A DNA stretch of 64,000 nucleotides from Brevibacterium sp. 239c. GTDB taxonomy: Bacteria > Actinomycetota > Actinomycetes > Actinomycetales > Brevibacteriaceae. Position numbers and translations under genes: made by a program. Where the stretch lies: contig NZ_FXZH01000007.1 in assembly GCF_900169365.1 (NCBI RefSeq), positions 62,001-126,000 of the forward strand. The letters are read 5' to 3'. Under the pieces are notes generated by a model. The model was not told the DNA's origin. It worked only from the letters and a program-made list of their open reading frames with translations, and did not search any database. Below, piece after piece: positions 1 through 8,013 of the stretch (its first letter is position 1; every line of letters starts with the position of its first letter).

Positions 1-370
1 GCAGCTGGCGCCACTGGCACGCGAGCACAACCTCGGCGTCTTCAGCTACTTCAGTCTCGCCGCCGGATTCCTGACCGGAAAATACCGCACCGAAGAAGAC
101 CTCGAGGGAGCCAGCCGCGGTGGCATGGTGCAGGGCTACTTCAGCACTGAGGGGCTCAAGGTCGTCGAAGAGCTGGTCGCTGTGGCCAAAGCCCACGACG
201 TGGCACCGGCAACCATTGCGCTCGCCTGGCTGCTGGCCAAAGGTGCAAGCGCCCCGATCGTCTCGGCGCGCACACCCGAGCAGCTCGATGCACTGATGGC
301 CGCTCCGGAGATCACGCTCACAGATGACGAGGTCACCCGTCTCGATCGAGCCTCGTCGCCTTTCGCCTGA
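1..370 (+). CDS. aldo/keto reductase, C-terminal part (cut by window start)
   Basis: The reading frame is open from base 2 and runs to TGA at 368-370; the N-terminal part with the catalytic Tyr lies outside the window. The visible 122 residues match the C-terminal half of an aldo/keto reductase: a strand ending in FSYFSLAAGFLTGKY, then the NADPH-binding region with ATIALAWLLAKG and APIVSARTPEQLDAL, and a closing helix after ITLTDDEV. The family reduces aldehydes and ketones with NADPH in the cytoplasm; the substrate cannot be told from this piece. Its last 38 bases overlap the 3' end of the convergent MFS gene, so the two genes meet tail to tail. Confidence 0.9.
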   Translation, partial: QLAPLAREHNLGVFSYFSLAAGFLTGKYRTEEDLEGASRGGMVQGYFSTEGLKVVEELVAVAKAHDVAPATIALAWLLAKGASAPIVSARTPEQLDALMAAPEITLTDDEVTRLDRASSPFA

Positions 371-1568
371 CCAGGAGCGGGCGCATCGCGATCAGGCCGA
401 GGATCGGCCCCGGCAGGAGCAGCCAGACGGCGGCCACTCCGATTACGGCGATGAGGCTCTGCAGGATGACGATGCTGATGACGCTGACGGCGAAGCCGAG
501 CGAATTCATCACCGTCAGCCCCGTTCCCGTCAGCTCTGCGGGAGCGTAACGGGCAGCGAGATCCGAGAACTGGGGAGAGTCTGCGATGACAAGGAGACCC
601 CAGAGCATGAGAGCCGCAATGAGGAGCGGGCCGATGTCAGGCAGCAGAGGGTAGATCAGGCACATCAGTCCCGACCCAGCCAGGGCCGTTGCGGCGACCG
701 CTGCACTGCCGGTCCTGCGGCTGATGATTCCGCCGAGCACACATCCCAGGACCCCGGCGGCGATGACGAGGAAACTCGTTGTCGCAAACCCCGTCGGGCC
801 GTCCGCGTCGGCCAAAGCCGCGATGACGAGTGTGGGCACGACTGCCCAGAAGGCGTAGAGCTCCCACATGTGGCCCACGTATCCGAAGACGGCGGCGCGA
901 AACATCCTGTCCCGGAACAGTCTCCGCAGCGCTGGACTTCCGACGGACTTCGAGGGCCCGGAAGTCGCATCGGACGCATGTGACCGAGCCGCTCGGGGCC
1001 CGGAGATCGTTGCCACGAGCACGGCTCCCAGCACCGCCAGTGCGGAGGAGCCCCACATGATCGACTCCCAGGGCAGGGCGGCGCCGACGGCTGACAGGAA
1101 CTGTGGCATCGCGGTGCCCAGGGTGAGCATGGCCACGAGCCAGGCCAGAGCCTGCGCGGACTTCGCCTGCGCCCGTTTGACGATCATCTTCATCCCCATC
1201 GGGTAGATACCCGCGAGGCTCACGCCGACGGCGAAGCGAGAGATCCACACGAGGACGAGGTCAGAAGGACCTAGCGTCCACACGAAGTTCAGTCCAGCAC
1301 CGAAGAGGCTGGAGAGAATGAAGATCCGCTCGGGCGGGAACCGATCGGCGATCCCGGTCGCCGCGCTCAGCAGCGTTCCGACGATGAACCCGATCTGGGT
1401 GGCCGCGATCAGCCACCCGAACTGAGCCGGCGTCGAACCCAGCCAGGCGGAGAGGCCGTCGACGGCACCGCTGGGGCTGAACCACAGCGACGTTCCGAAC
1501 CACTGCGCCACGACGATGGCCAGGATAGCCACTCCTGCTCCCCGCCCCATCTGCGATTGCGACGCCAT
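333..1568 (-). CDS. MFS transporter
   Basis: A 411-residue integral membrane protein with about 12 hydrophobic segments, the usual size for a major facilitator. The first segment includes AILAIVVAQWFGTSLWF and is followed by an amphipathic loop and QFGWLIAATQIGFIVG. The frame is open much further upstream (to 1910), but that part lies inside the tetR gene in another frame; ATG at 1568 (MASQSQM) has a GAGGAA ribosome site at good spacing and follows the tetR stop by 4 bp. It is therefore the second gene of a tetR-MFS operon. The substrate is unknown. The 3' end overlaps the aldo/keto reductase gene tail to tail by 38 bp. Confidence 0.85.
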   Translation of the reverse strand: MASQSQMGRGAGVAILAIVVAQWFGTSLWFSPSGAVDGLSAWLGSTPAQFGWLIAATQIGFIVGTLLSAATGIADRFPPERIFILSSLFGAGLNFVWTLGPSDLVLVWISRFAVGVSLAGIYPMGMKMIVKRAQAKSAQALAWLVAMLTLGTAMPQFLSAVGAALPWESIMWGSSALAVLGAVLVATISGPRAARSHASDATSGPSKSVGSPALRRLFRDRMFRAAVFGYVGHMWELYAFWAVVPTLVIAALADADGPTGFATTSFLVIAAGVLGCVLGGIISRRTGSAAVAATALAGSGLMCLIYPLLPDIGPLLIAALMLWGLLVIADSPQFSDLAARYAPAELTGTGLTVMNSLGFAVSVISIVILQSLIAVIGVAAVWLLLPGPILGLIAMRPLLVRRKATRLDRDG

Positions 1569-1572
1569 CGAG

Positions 1573-2310
1573 TCATTCCTCGCTCGTCGGGGACACGCCA
1601 TAGGCGCGGAGGGCCACCTCGGCGATGCGGGTGAGGAATTCGCTTGTCGAGGTACGGTCCGCAGCCGGTGTCTGCACCCGCTGGACAAGTGCCTCGGTGA
1701 TGCCTCCGACGAGGATGAGGCTGGTGAACCCGAGCTCGTCCGGCTTCTGCAGCGCGGGAATCTCCGGCAGCTCGTAGGTGGTGTGAACGCGCACGAATGC
1801 GGCATCGACGGCGGCTGCGAGGATGCGCATCGTCTCCCGCCGCCGCGCTTCGAGCGATTCATTGACGCCGACGGCCTCGACCTCGAGGACGCGAGCCTTG
1901 CGCTCATCACCGAGCATCGGCATCAGCGCGGCGGAGACGACGTTGACGGTGGCCTCGACGAGACTCGCGCCGGCCGGGATCGTCAGCGTCGTCAGAGCAT
2001 CGACGATCTCCTCGTTGAGGACGGCGTAGAGCTGTTCGAGCAGCGACTCCTGCGCAGTGATCGACTCCCGCACTGCCCCCGACTCTCGCACTGAACCCGA
2101 TCTGTGAGCGGGGAAGAGATCGTAGAAGGACCGACTCGAGACCCCGGACTCCTGACACAGGGCCTGGATCGAGGTCGCACGGAAACCAAGCGTTCCGTAC
2201 AGTTCGAGGGCGGCCTCGAGGAGACGCTCACGACGTTCTCCGTCACGGTCGGCGCGTGAGGTTCCACGCCACAGTCCCGCCGAGGCTGCGCCGGAGGAAT
2301 GATCATTCAT
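1573..2310 (-). CDS. TetR family transcriptional regulator
   Basis: A 245-residue protein with an N-terminal TetR-type helix-turn-helix at about residues 25-75: ERLLEAALELYGTLGFRATSIQ, then the recognition helix region ending SRSFYDLF. The rest is an all-helical ligand domain that cannot be assigned. It is slightly longer than the usual 190-220 residues because of a charged N-terminal tail. It is divergent from the flavin monooxygenase gene (47-bp gap with a palindrome) and precedes the MFS gene by 4 bp, so it probably represses both the efflux operon and the monooxygenase-SDR operon. Confidence 0.85.
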   Translation of the reverse strand: MNDHSSGAASAGLWRGTSRADRDGERRERLLEAALELYGTLGFRATSIQALCQESGVSSRSFYDLFPAHRSGSVRESGAVRESITAQESLLEQLYAVLNEEIVDALTTLTIPAGASLVEATVNVVSAALMPMLGDERKARVLEVEAVGVNESLEARRRETMRILAAAVDAAFVRVHTTYELPEIPALQKPDELGFTSLILVGGITEALVQRVQTPAADRTSTSEFLTRIAEVALRAYGVSPTSEE

Positions 2311-2324
2311 TTCTCCAGTGTAGT

Positions 2325-2340
2325 GAAAATTTTGATTTTC
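2325..2340. promoter_or_regulatory. candidate TetR operator between tetR and the monooxygenase gene
   Basis: GAAAAT-TTTG-ATTTTC is a perfect inverted repeat (6-bp arms, 4-bp spacer) in the 47-bp gap between two divergent genes. Position and size suit an operator for the adjacent TetR protein. This is inference from symmetry; AT-rich palindromes can also arise in promoters by chance. Confidence 0.45.
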
Positions 2341-2357
2341 AATGGCAGTATTGTGAC

Positions 2358-3758
2358 ATGCCTTACAATGTCAAGCAGGAGCATCGTGCTCCGAAAGTGA
2401 CCGCGCCCATCCCGCCGAACCCCGCACTGCCGCGGGTCTGCGTGATCGGAGCCGGAGCCTCGGGCCTCGCCGCAGCCAAAGCCCTCTGCACCGCGGGCGT
2501 TCCGTTCGACTGCTTTGAAAAGGGCAGCGAATTCGGTGGCAACTGGCTCTTCGACAACCCCAATGGCGTCAGCGCCTGCTACGAGACCCTGCAGATCAAC
2601 ACCTCGTGCCCGCGCATGGCCTTCTCCGATTTCCCGATGCCGGCTGACTACCCGAACTACGCCAGCCACGATCAGGTCTACGCCTATTTCCGCGATTACG
2701 TCGACCACTTCGGATTCGGCCACACCATCACCTTCAACACCGAGGTGACCCATGTCCGCCGAGGCGAGAACGGCGGTTGGGATGTCGACATCCGCCCGAC
2801 AGGTTCCTCCGCCGAATCTTCTGCCAACAGCGACACGGCAGAGTACGAGACTCGCCGTTATGACGCAGTGATGGTCGCCAACGGCCACCACTGGGATGCC
2901 CGCTGGCCCGACCCCGGCTACCCCGGTCACTTCGACGGCGGGCAGATCCACGCCCACGACTACCGCAGCGGCGAACAGCTCGAGAACCGCGACGTCGTGG
3001 TCGTCGGCGCCGGCAACTCCGCGATGGACATCGCCGTCGAGGGCTCCTACCGGGCGCAGAGCGTCAACCTCTCCATCCGTCGCGGACAGTGGGTGATGAA
3101 GAAGACCATCTTCGGCAAGGCGGCAGACCAGATCGCACTGCCGGGCTGGGTTCCCTGGTGGGCCACAGCGGCACGGCTGCGCATCGCCGCGATGCTCTCC
3201 GGGGGACTGCGCAGATACGGCCTGCCCACCCCGGAGCACACGCCCGGCCAATCGCATCCGGTGCAGTCGGATGCGATCAGGGACCGCCTCGACGAGGGTG
3301 CGATCACGGTGCGACCGGGCATCGAACGACTCGAGGGGGATCGTGTGTTCTTCACCGATGGAAGTGAGGCTCCGGCCGACCTCATTGTGTGGGCGACGGG
3401 ATATCGGGTGAATTTTCCGTTCTTCGATCCGGACCTGATCTCCGCAGAGGGCAATGATCTGCCGCTGTTCAAGCGCATGGCCCACCCCGACCGCCCCGGG
3501 CTGTTCTTCATCGGCCTGCTCCAGCCGGTCGGTGCGATCATGCCCCTGGCCGAGGCTCAGTCCAAGCTGGCAGTCAAGACGCTGACCGGGGACTATGAAC
3601 TGCCGAGCCGCCGGGACATGACCCGGCAGATGCATGAAGACGACCGCCGAAACAAACGGCAGTTCTACGATTCGCCCCGGCACACGATGCAGGTCGACTT
3701 CGATCACTATCTCTTGGAGCTTGAGCGCGAGATGCGCAGAGGAAAGGTGGCGGCATGA
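2358..3758 (+). CDS. flavin-containing monooxygenase (FMO / Baeyer-Villiger type)
   Basis: A 466-residue FAD- and NADPH-dependent monooxygenase. Seen in order: FAD-binding GAGASG at residues 31-36; GGNWLFDN just after the end of the first Rossmann unit; the FMO fingerprint FDGGQIHAHDY (FxGxxxHxxxY) near residue 200; the NADPH-binding VVVGAGNSAMDIA; and ATGYRVNFPF near the C-terminus. The frame is open from 2256, but ATG 2358 is chosen because the upstream part would overlap tetR. There is no clear Shine-Dalgarno, so a leaderless mRNA is possible. The gene overlaps the next gene, an SDR, by 4 bp (ATGA). Such pairs often oxidise an alcohol to a ketone and insert oxygen next to the carbonyl; the substrate here is not known. 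Confidence 0.9.
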   Translation: MPYNVKQEHRAPKVTAPIPPNPALPRVCVIGAGASGLAAAKALCTAGVPFDCFEKGSEFGGNWLFDNPNGVSACYETLQINTSCPRMAFSDFPMPADYPNYASHDQVYAYFRDYVDHFGFGHTITFNTEVTHVRRGENGGWDVDIRPTGSSAESSANSDTAEYETRRYDAVMVANGHHWDARWPDPGYPGHFDGGQIHAHDYRSGEQLENRDVVVVGAGNSAMDIAVEGSYRAQSVNLSIRRGQWVMKKTIFGKAADQIALPGWVPWWATAARLRIAAMLSGGLRRYGLPTPEHTPGQSHPVQSDAIRDRLDEGAITVRPGIERLEGDRVFFTDGSEAPADLIVWATGYRVNFPFFDPDLISAEGNDLPLFKRMAHPDRPGLFFIGLLQPVGAIMPLAEAQSKLAVKTLTGDYELPSRRDMTRQMHEDDRRNKRQFYDSPRHTMQVDFDHYLLELEREMRRGKVAA

Positions 3759-4579
3759 GCCGGACGACAACATTGGCAGGTCAGGTTGTGGCTATCACCG
3801 GCGGAGCCCGTGGCATCGGGAGAGAGATTGCCGCCGAGCTCACCGCGGCCGGGGCGAAGGTGTCGATCGGCGACCTCGACCTCGTTCAGGCCCAGGCCAC
3901 CGGTGCAGAACTGGGTGTGCTCGCCTACCGGCTCGACGTCACGGATCCGGACTGTGTGAGCGCGTTCCTCAGCGAGGTGGCCCATGACCTGGGACCCATC
4001 GACATCTTCGTCAACAATGCGGGCCTGATGTGGGTCGGTCCCTTCGCACAGGAACCGCACTCCGCAGCTCGGGCGCAGGTCGACGTCAACCTGCTCGGTG
4101 TGATCAATGGGATCAAGGCTGCCGCGCCAGCCATGGTCGCGCGCCGACGCGGTCAGCTCATCACCGTCGCTTCGGCGGGCTCTATTCTGCCGACCCCGGG
4201 TGAGGCGACCTATGCCGCGACGAAGCACGGTGTGCTCGGCTACCTCAAGGCCATCCGCGCGGAGCTGCGCGGCACCGGTGTGCGGGTCACATCGATTATG
4301 CCCGGGGTCGTCGACACGGCACTGGCGGCCGGAACGTCGAGCGGGGCGGCAAAACTGCTCACCCCCGCCGAGGTGGCCCGCGCCGTTGTCAAGGCTGCCG
4401 CACGACCGCGGTTCGAGGTCACGGTTCCCGGATTCATCGGCCCCGGCGTCAAGGTCGTCAATCTTCTGCCCTTGCCGATCCGAGACCGGATCTTCGCTGC
4501 GCTGGTGCCCAATCAGCTCGAAGCGCGTAAGAATCAGCGGCAGGACTACGAAGCCTCATTCACTGCCCCGAAGAGCTGA
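3755..4579 (+). CDS. short-chain dehydrogenase/reductase (SDR)
   Basis: A 274-residue classical SDR. The NAD(P) motif GGARGIG is at about residues 16-22, NNAG near residue 88, a catalytic Ser in TVASAGSILP, and the YAATK active site (Tyr-x-x-x-Lys) near residue 156. It oxidises or reduces a hydroxyl/carbonyl pair with NAD(P). It starts within the stop of the monooxygenase gene (4-bp overlap), so the two are translated together and probably act on the same substrate, possibly SDR first (alcohol to ketone) and monooxygenase second. The C-terminal LPLPIRDRIFAALVPNQLEA extension resembles membrane-associated SDRs. Confidence 0.9.
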   Translation: MSRTTTLAGQVVAITGGARGIGREIAAELTAAGAKVSIGDLDLVQAQATGAELGVLAYRLDVTDPDCVSAFLSEVAHDLGPIDIFVNNAGLMWVGPFAQEPHSAARAQVDVNLLGVINGIKAAAPAMVARRRGQLITVASAGSILPTPGEATYAATKHGVLGYLKAIRAELRGTGVRVTSIMPGVVDTALAAGTSSGAAKLLTPAEVARAVVKAAARPRFEVTVPGFIGPGVKVVNLLPLPIRDRIFAALVPNQLEARKNQRQDYEASFTAPKS

Positions 4580-4585
4580 ATTCCG

Positions 4586-4612
4586 CAGCAGCCAGCAGCC
4601 AGCAGCCAGCAG
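4586..4612. repeat. short tandem repeat, 7-bp unit CAGCAGC
   Basis: Three full copies and one six-base partial copy of CAGCAGC lie head to tail in the 42-bp gap between the convergent SDR and ThrE-like genes. It is non-coding and is the sort of tract that can change length by slippage. Confidence 0.75.
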
Positions 4613-4621
4613 TTGGCAGGA

Positions 4622-5857
4622 TCAGGCGACGATCTCGTCCTTGGGTTCGACTGCGTGGGCGACCGCCGCACCGATGACGGTGCCGATGGCAATCGAGAAG
4701 AACGCCGCACCTGCCGCGAGCAGACCGCCCGCCACTCCGCTGCCCTCGCCGAACTCGAGTTGCGAGGCGTTGAGCAAACCGAATGAACCGGGCGCGACGA
4801 TGAGGAACGCGGGGACGAAGCTGATACGCCAGATCGGTCCCCGCGGCAGACGGGAGAGGAGGACGGCTACCAAGGAGGCGGTCAGCGCCCCGGCGAGACC
4901 ACCCACTGTGGCGCCGAACTGTGCACCGAGGCCGAGCTGCGCCAGCGCGGCCGCAGCGATCGTGAGAACGATCGGCACCGTGTGCTCGAGCGGGGTGTAG
5001 AAGTAGATCATCAGCCCGATGGTGGCAGCCAGGACGCCGAGGGCCGAGAGCTGCCAGGTCGAATCCGCCAGTCGAGTATTCCTCATTGCCTCGGCTCCGG
5101 TGCCGGTGATTGCGGCCGCACCGGCAACGCCCGCGATGAACATCGCCAGCTGCACCGTGGCTGAGACGAGGCGTGAACTGCCGGCCGAGAGTGCTCCGGC
5201 TGAGATCTCCGTCAGCCCTGTGACCACGGCGCTGCCGGGCAGCAGCAGCGCGAGAGTGGCGATGATCGTGCGCAGGGGACTCTCGAGCCAGCCCAGCTGG
5301 TAGCCGATGAGCACGATGACGGAGATGAGGAACGCAGAGCTCACAGGCAGCAGCGGATTGAGATTGGGCCAGCGACCGTTGAGGGCGAGGACGCCGGCGA
5401 CGATGAGCGAACCGAAGGCGGCGAAGGCCAGATTGACCAGTCCGGGTTCGAGCAGCAGACACAGTCCGATGCCGATGGGCACGGCGCCGAGGTGGGAGAG
5501 CCAGCCGGGCCAGCGTGGCGGTGCCGCGTGCACTTCGGTTTCGATCTTCCGTGCGGCTGCTGACACGGTGAGCCGCCGCGCTCGGAGTGCGTCGACGATG
5601 TCGAGCAGCTTCGCGGTCTGATCGAAGCGCAGATCGGGCCCGATGCGTTCGAACTTCGTGGAATCTCCGGAACCCGACGTGAGGAACAGGCCACGGGGCA
5701 GGGCGGCGACGCGGAGTTTGCTGATCCCCAATGTGCGGGCCAGGCCGGTCAGGGCATCCTCGACGTCGACGGAGGAGATGCCGCCCGCGAGCAGCCCGGC
5801 CCCGATGGTGACCAGCAGGTCCTGGGCGGACGCAGGTGAATCGGTTTCCTCGTTCAC
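4622..5857 (-). CDS. threonine/serine exporter family protein (ThrE-like, DUF1212)
   Basis: A 411-residue membrane protein of the ThrE family, which exports threonine and serine in corynebacteria. The N-terminal part (about residues 1-115) is soluble and holds the family core: GAGLLAGGISSVDVEDAL, LRVAALPRGLFLT and a helical stretch ending SAAARKIETEVHAAPPRWP. About ten hydrophobic segments follow, with LLLPGSAVVTGLTEISAGAL in the middle and a second half ending FVPAFLIVAPGSFGLL. Length matches single-gene ThrE proteins. It stands alone, convergent with the SDR gene. ThrE-like function is inferred from the family; the true substrate could be another small amino acid or acid. Confidence 0.85.
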   Translation of the reverse strand: MNEETDSPASAQDLLVTIGAGLLAGGISSVDVEDALTGLARTLGISKLRVAALPRGLFLTSGSGDSTKFERIGPDLRFDQTAKLLDIVDALRARRLTVSAAARKIETEVHAAPPRWPGWLSHLGAVPIGIGLCLLLEPGLVNLAFAAFGSLIVAGVLALNGRWPNLNPLLPVSSAFLISVIVLIGYQLGWLESPLRTIIATLALLLPGSAVVTGLTEISAGALSAGSSRLVSATVQLAMFIAGVAGAAAITGTGAEAMRNTRLADSTWQLSALGVLAATIGLMIYFYTPLEHTVPIVLTIAAAALAQLGLGAQFGATVGGLAGALTASLVAVLLSRLPRGPIWRISFVPAFLIVAPGSFGLLNASQLEFGEGSGVAGGLLAAGAAFFSIAIGTVIGAAVAHAVEPKDEIVA

Positions 5858-5933
5858 TCACACACACCCTCTCGTTTGCAGGCCGGCCAACGAAATCGAA
5901 GACTACCAGCAGCCGGCCTGGCGAGGGAGCCGG

Positions 5934-7562
5934 TCACTGCCCGGGAGCGGTGATCCCCTCCACGCTGGAGCCCACGAGGGTGGCGGCCGCGCGTTCGGCG
6001 ATCATGATCGTCGGGGCGTTGGTGTTGCCAGTGGGTACCTGCGGCATGATCGAGGCATCGGCGATGCGCAGCCCCTCGAGCCCGTGGACCTTGAACGACT
6101 GCGGATCGACGACAGCGGTATCGTCCTGACCCATCCGGCAGGTCCCGACTTGGTGGTGATAGGTCACGACCGAGCCGCGGACATAGTCTTCGAGGTCATC
6201 GTCGCTGACCTCGGGGCCAGGGAAGATTTCGGTGGGCTGCCAGTGTGCCAGCGCTTCGGCGCGACCAATCTCCCGGCACTGTTTGACCGAGGCGGCGAGG
6301 GCATCGACGTCGGCCTGTTCGGAGAGCACATTCGGGTTGACCAGTGTTGGGTCCTGCGGATTCGGGCCGCTCAGGGTGACCTCGCCGCGGCTCTGTGGTC
6401 GCACGAGTCCACCCTGGAGGGTGAAGCCGTTGTCGGGGCCCGACTGCACATTGGGTGCGGAATCCTGGGCGTACATCGGCACGGAGAAGAACAGAGGCTG
6501 AGTGTCGGGAACCGGAAGTTCGGGATGCGACTTCCAGAACAGATGCACCTCGGCGGGGGCGATCTCACCCATCGGCACCGGCTCGGATCCGGTGGTGAAG
6601 ATGACGGGGGAGAGCCAGTGGTCCTGCAGGTTCTTGCCGACCCCCGGCAGGTCATGGACAGGTTCGATCTCGACCTCACGCAGCTCGGCGGCAGGTCCGA
6701 TTCCTGAGCGCAGGAGCAGCTCGGGGGAGGCCAGCGCTCCAGCGGTGAGGATGACTTCGTCTGCGTTCAGTGTCCCCACCCGTCCGCGGAAGTCCACCTC
6801 GAGACCGGTGACCTGTGTGCCGTCGAGGAGGAGACGACGAGCATGGGTCGATGTGAGAACCGTGAGATTTCCGGCGCCGAGGCGGGGCTTGAGGTAGGCC
6901 CGCCACGTGTTCAGGCGTTTGCCCTCGCGCACGTTGAGCTGGATCCGGGAGATGCCTTCGACGCTGCCCGAGTTGTAGTCGGGGTTGTAGCTCAGTCCGG
7001 TCTGTTGACCTGCGGTGACCATGTCCTCTTGGATGGGGTTGCGCTCATAGTTGAGGCGCACATCCATGGGTCCCTGGGTCCCGCGCTCTTCGGTGATGTC
7101 GCCGTCGAAGTTCTCGATGGCCTTGAAGACTGGCAGTACTTCGTCCCACGACCAGCCTGGGCACCCGGAGTCAACCCACTGCTGGTAGTCCCAGGCATCG
7201 CCGCGGACCCAAATCACGGCGTTGAGCGCATTCGATCCGCCCAGGACCTTGCCGCGCGGCAGATGGATCTTGCGATTCATCGCGGATGGCTGCGGGGTCG
7301 TGTAGTAGTCCCAGTCCTGTGCCGAATGCCAGATCAGGCCGAGGGTGTTGAGGTGGTCGATGTTCGGGTTCGTCTCATCCCCGCCAGCCTCGACCAGGCA
7401 GACCGTCTTGCCCGCGTCGATGAGCCTGCTGGCGATGACACAGCCGGACGAGCCGGCCCCGACGATCACATAGTCGAAGTCAGTGTCGGGCAGTTCGGTG
7501 GGGAAGTTCTCACTGTGCTCGCTCATCGAGCCGGCGCTGTTCTGTGCAGTTGAGGCGTTCAT
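5934..7562 (-). CDS. GMC family oxidoreductase (choline dehydrogenase-like)
   Basis: A 542-residue FAD enzyme of the glucose-methanol-choline family. The FAD motif YVIVGAGSSGCVIASRL begins near residue 30. The GMC signatures are present: LPRGKVLGGSNALN (signature 1) and ILTAGALASPELLLRSGIG (signature 2). The active-site His is in TYHHQVGTCRMG near residue 475, and the C-terminal FAD contact is in DASIMPQVPTGNTNAPTIMIAER. It oxidises a primary or secondary alcohol. The start is uncertain: ATG 7562 and ATG 7526 both lack a strong ribosome site. It is divergent from the muconolactone-isomerase-like gene across a gap with two inverted repeats. Confidence 0.9.
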   Translation of the reverse strand: MNASTAQNSAGSMSEHSENFPTELPDTDFDYVIVGAGSSGCVIASRLIDAGKTVCLVEAGGDETNPNIDHLNTLGLIWHSAQDWDYYTTPQPSAMNRKIHLPRGKVLGGSNALNAVIWVRGDAWDYQQWVDSGCPGWSWDEVLPVFKAIENFDGDITEERGTQGPMDVRLNYERNPIQEDMVTAGQQTGLSYNPDYNSGSVEGISRIQLNVREGKRLNTWRAYLKPRLGAGNLTVLTSTHARRLLLDGTQVTGLEVDFRGRVGTLNADEVILTAGALASPELLLRSGIGPAAELREVEIEPVHDLPGVGKNLQDHWLSPVIFTTGSEPVPMGEIAPAEVHLFWKSHPELPVPDTQPLFFSVPMYAQDSAPNVQSGPDNGFTLQGGLVRPQSRGEVTLSGPNPQDPTLVNPNVLSEQADVDALAASVKQCREIGRAEALAHWQPTEIFPGPEVSDDDLEDYVRGSVVTYHHQVGTCRMGQDDTAVVDPQSFKVHGLEGLRIADASIMPQVPTGNTNAPTIMIAERAAATLVGSSVEGITAPGQ

Positions 7563-7659
7563 GACGCCAGGCTAGTGACCTGGCTCACGAGACAACAGCG
7601 GTGGGGCGGAACTCTGCACGCACACTCAAGCGGGACCGCTGTCTGTGCACGGAGGATCA
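7563..7659. promoter_or_regulatory. divergent intergenic region with two inverted repeats
   Basis: Between the GMC oxidoreductase and the muconolactone-isomerase-like gene, GCCAGG (7566-7571) pairs perfectly with CCTGGC (7579-7584), and ACAGCGGT (7595-7602) pairs with ACCGCTGT (7635-7642). These may be regulator sites for the divergent promoters; no regulator gene is adjacent. Confidence 0.4.
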
Positions 7660-7986
7660 ATGCGGGAAGCTTGTTGTGGGACGGCCGAGTTGTCCCCAGC
7701 ACGCATGGATGTCGAATTTCCAGAATCGATGACCGACGAGACCAAGGCTGATTTCCAGGTCAAGGAGATGGCCTATTCCGCCGAACTTCAGGAACGCGGA
7801 ATCATGAAGGGCATCTGGCGCATCGTGGGAGAATACTCCAATATCTCGATCTACGACGTCAATGACCTCGACTTCCTGCACGCGACGTTCCAGGGCTTCC
7901 CGATGTTCGCCTATATGAACGTCAAGGTCACACCCCTGGCGAAGCACCTCAACGCGATCACAGACGACTTCTTCCGCCAGCTCTGA
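7660..7986 (+). CDS. muconolactone delta-isomerase-like protein
   Basis: A 108-residue protein. From about residue 16 it follows the muconolactone isomerase fold (ferredoxin-like, about 95 residues): MDVEFPESM, a helix ending QERGIMKGIWRIVGEYS, the strand SIYDVNDLDFLHATF, and the family end FPMFAYMNVKVTPLAKH. Muconolactone isomerase acts late in the catechol branch of the beta-ketoadipate route. ATG 7660 is chosen because GGAGG lies 5 bp upstream; a downstream ATG at 7705 would remove an unusual 15-residue leader with a Cys-Cys pair (REACCGTAELSPAR). No other catechol-branch gene is nearby, so it may be an orphan paralogue with another role. Confidence 0.7.
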   Translation: MREACCGTAELSPARMDVEFPESMTDETKADFQVKEMAYSAELQERGIMKGIWRIVGEYSNISIYDVNDLDFLHATFQGFPMFAYMNVKVTPLAKHLNAITDDFFRQL

Positions 7987-8013
7987 GCCGCGCGGGGGCG
8001 CCGCGCAGCAGTC

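Noticed and set aside
2307-3773. 488-residue open frame on the minus strand opposite the flavin monooxygenase gene
   Set aside because: The plus strand holds a clear monooxygenase with all motifs; the minus frame has no recognisable domain and reflects the GC-rich codon pattern.
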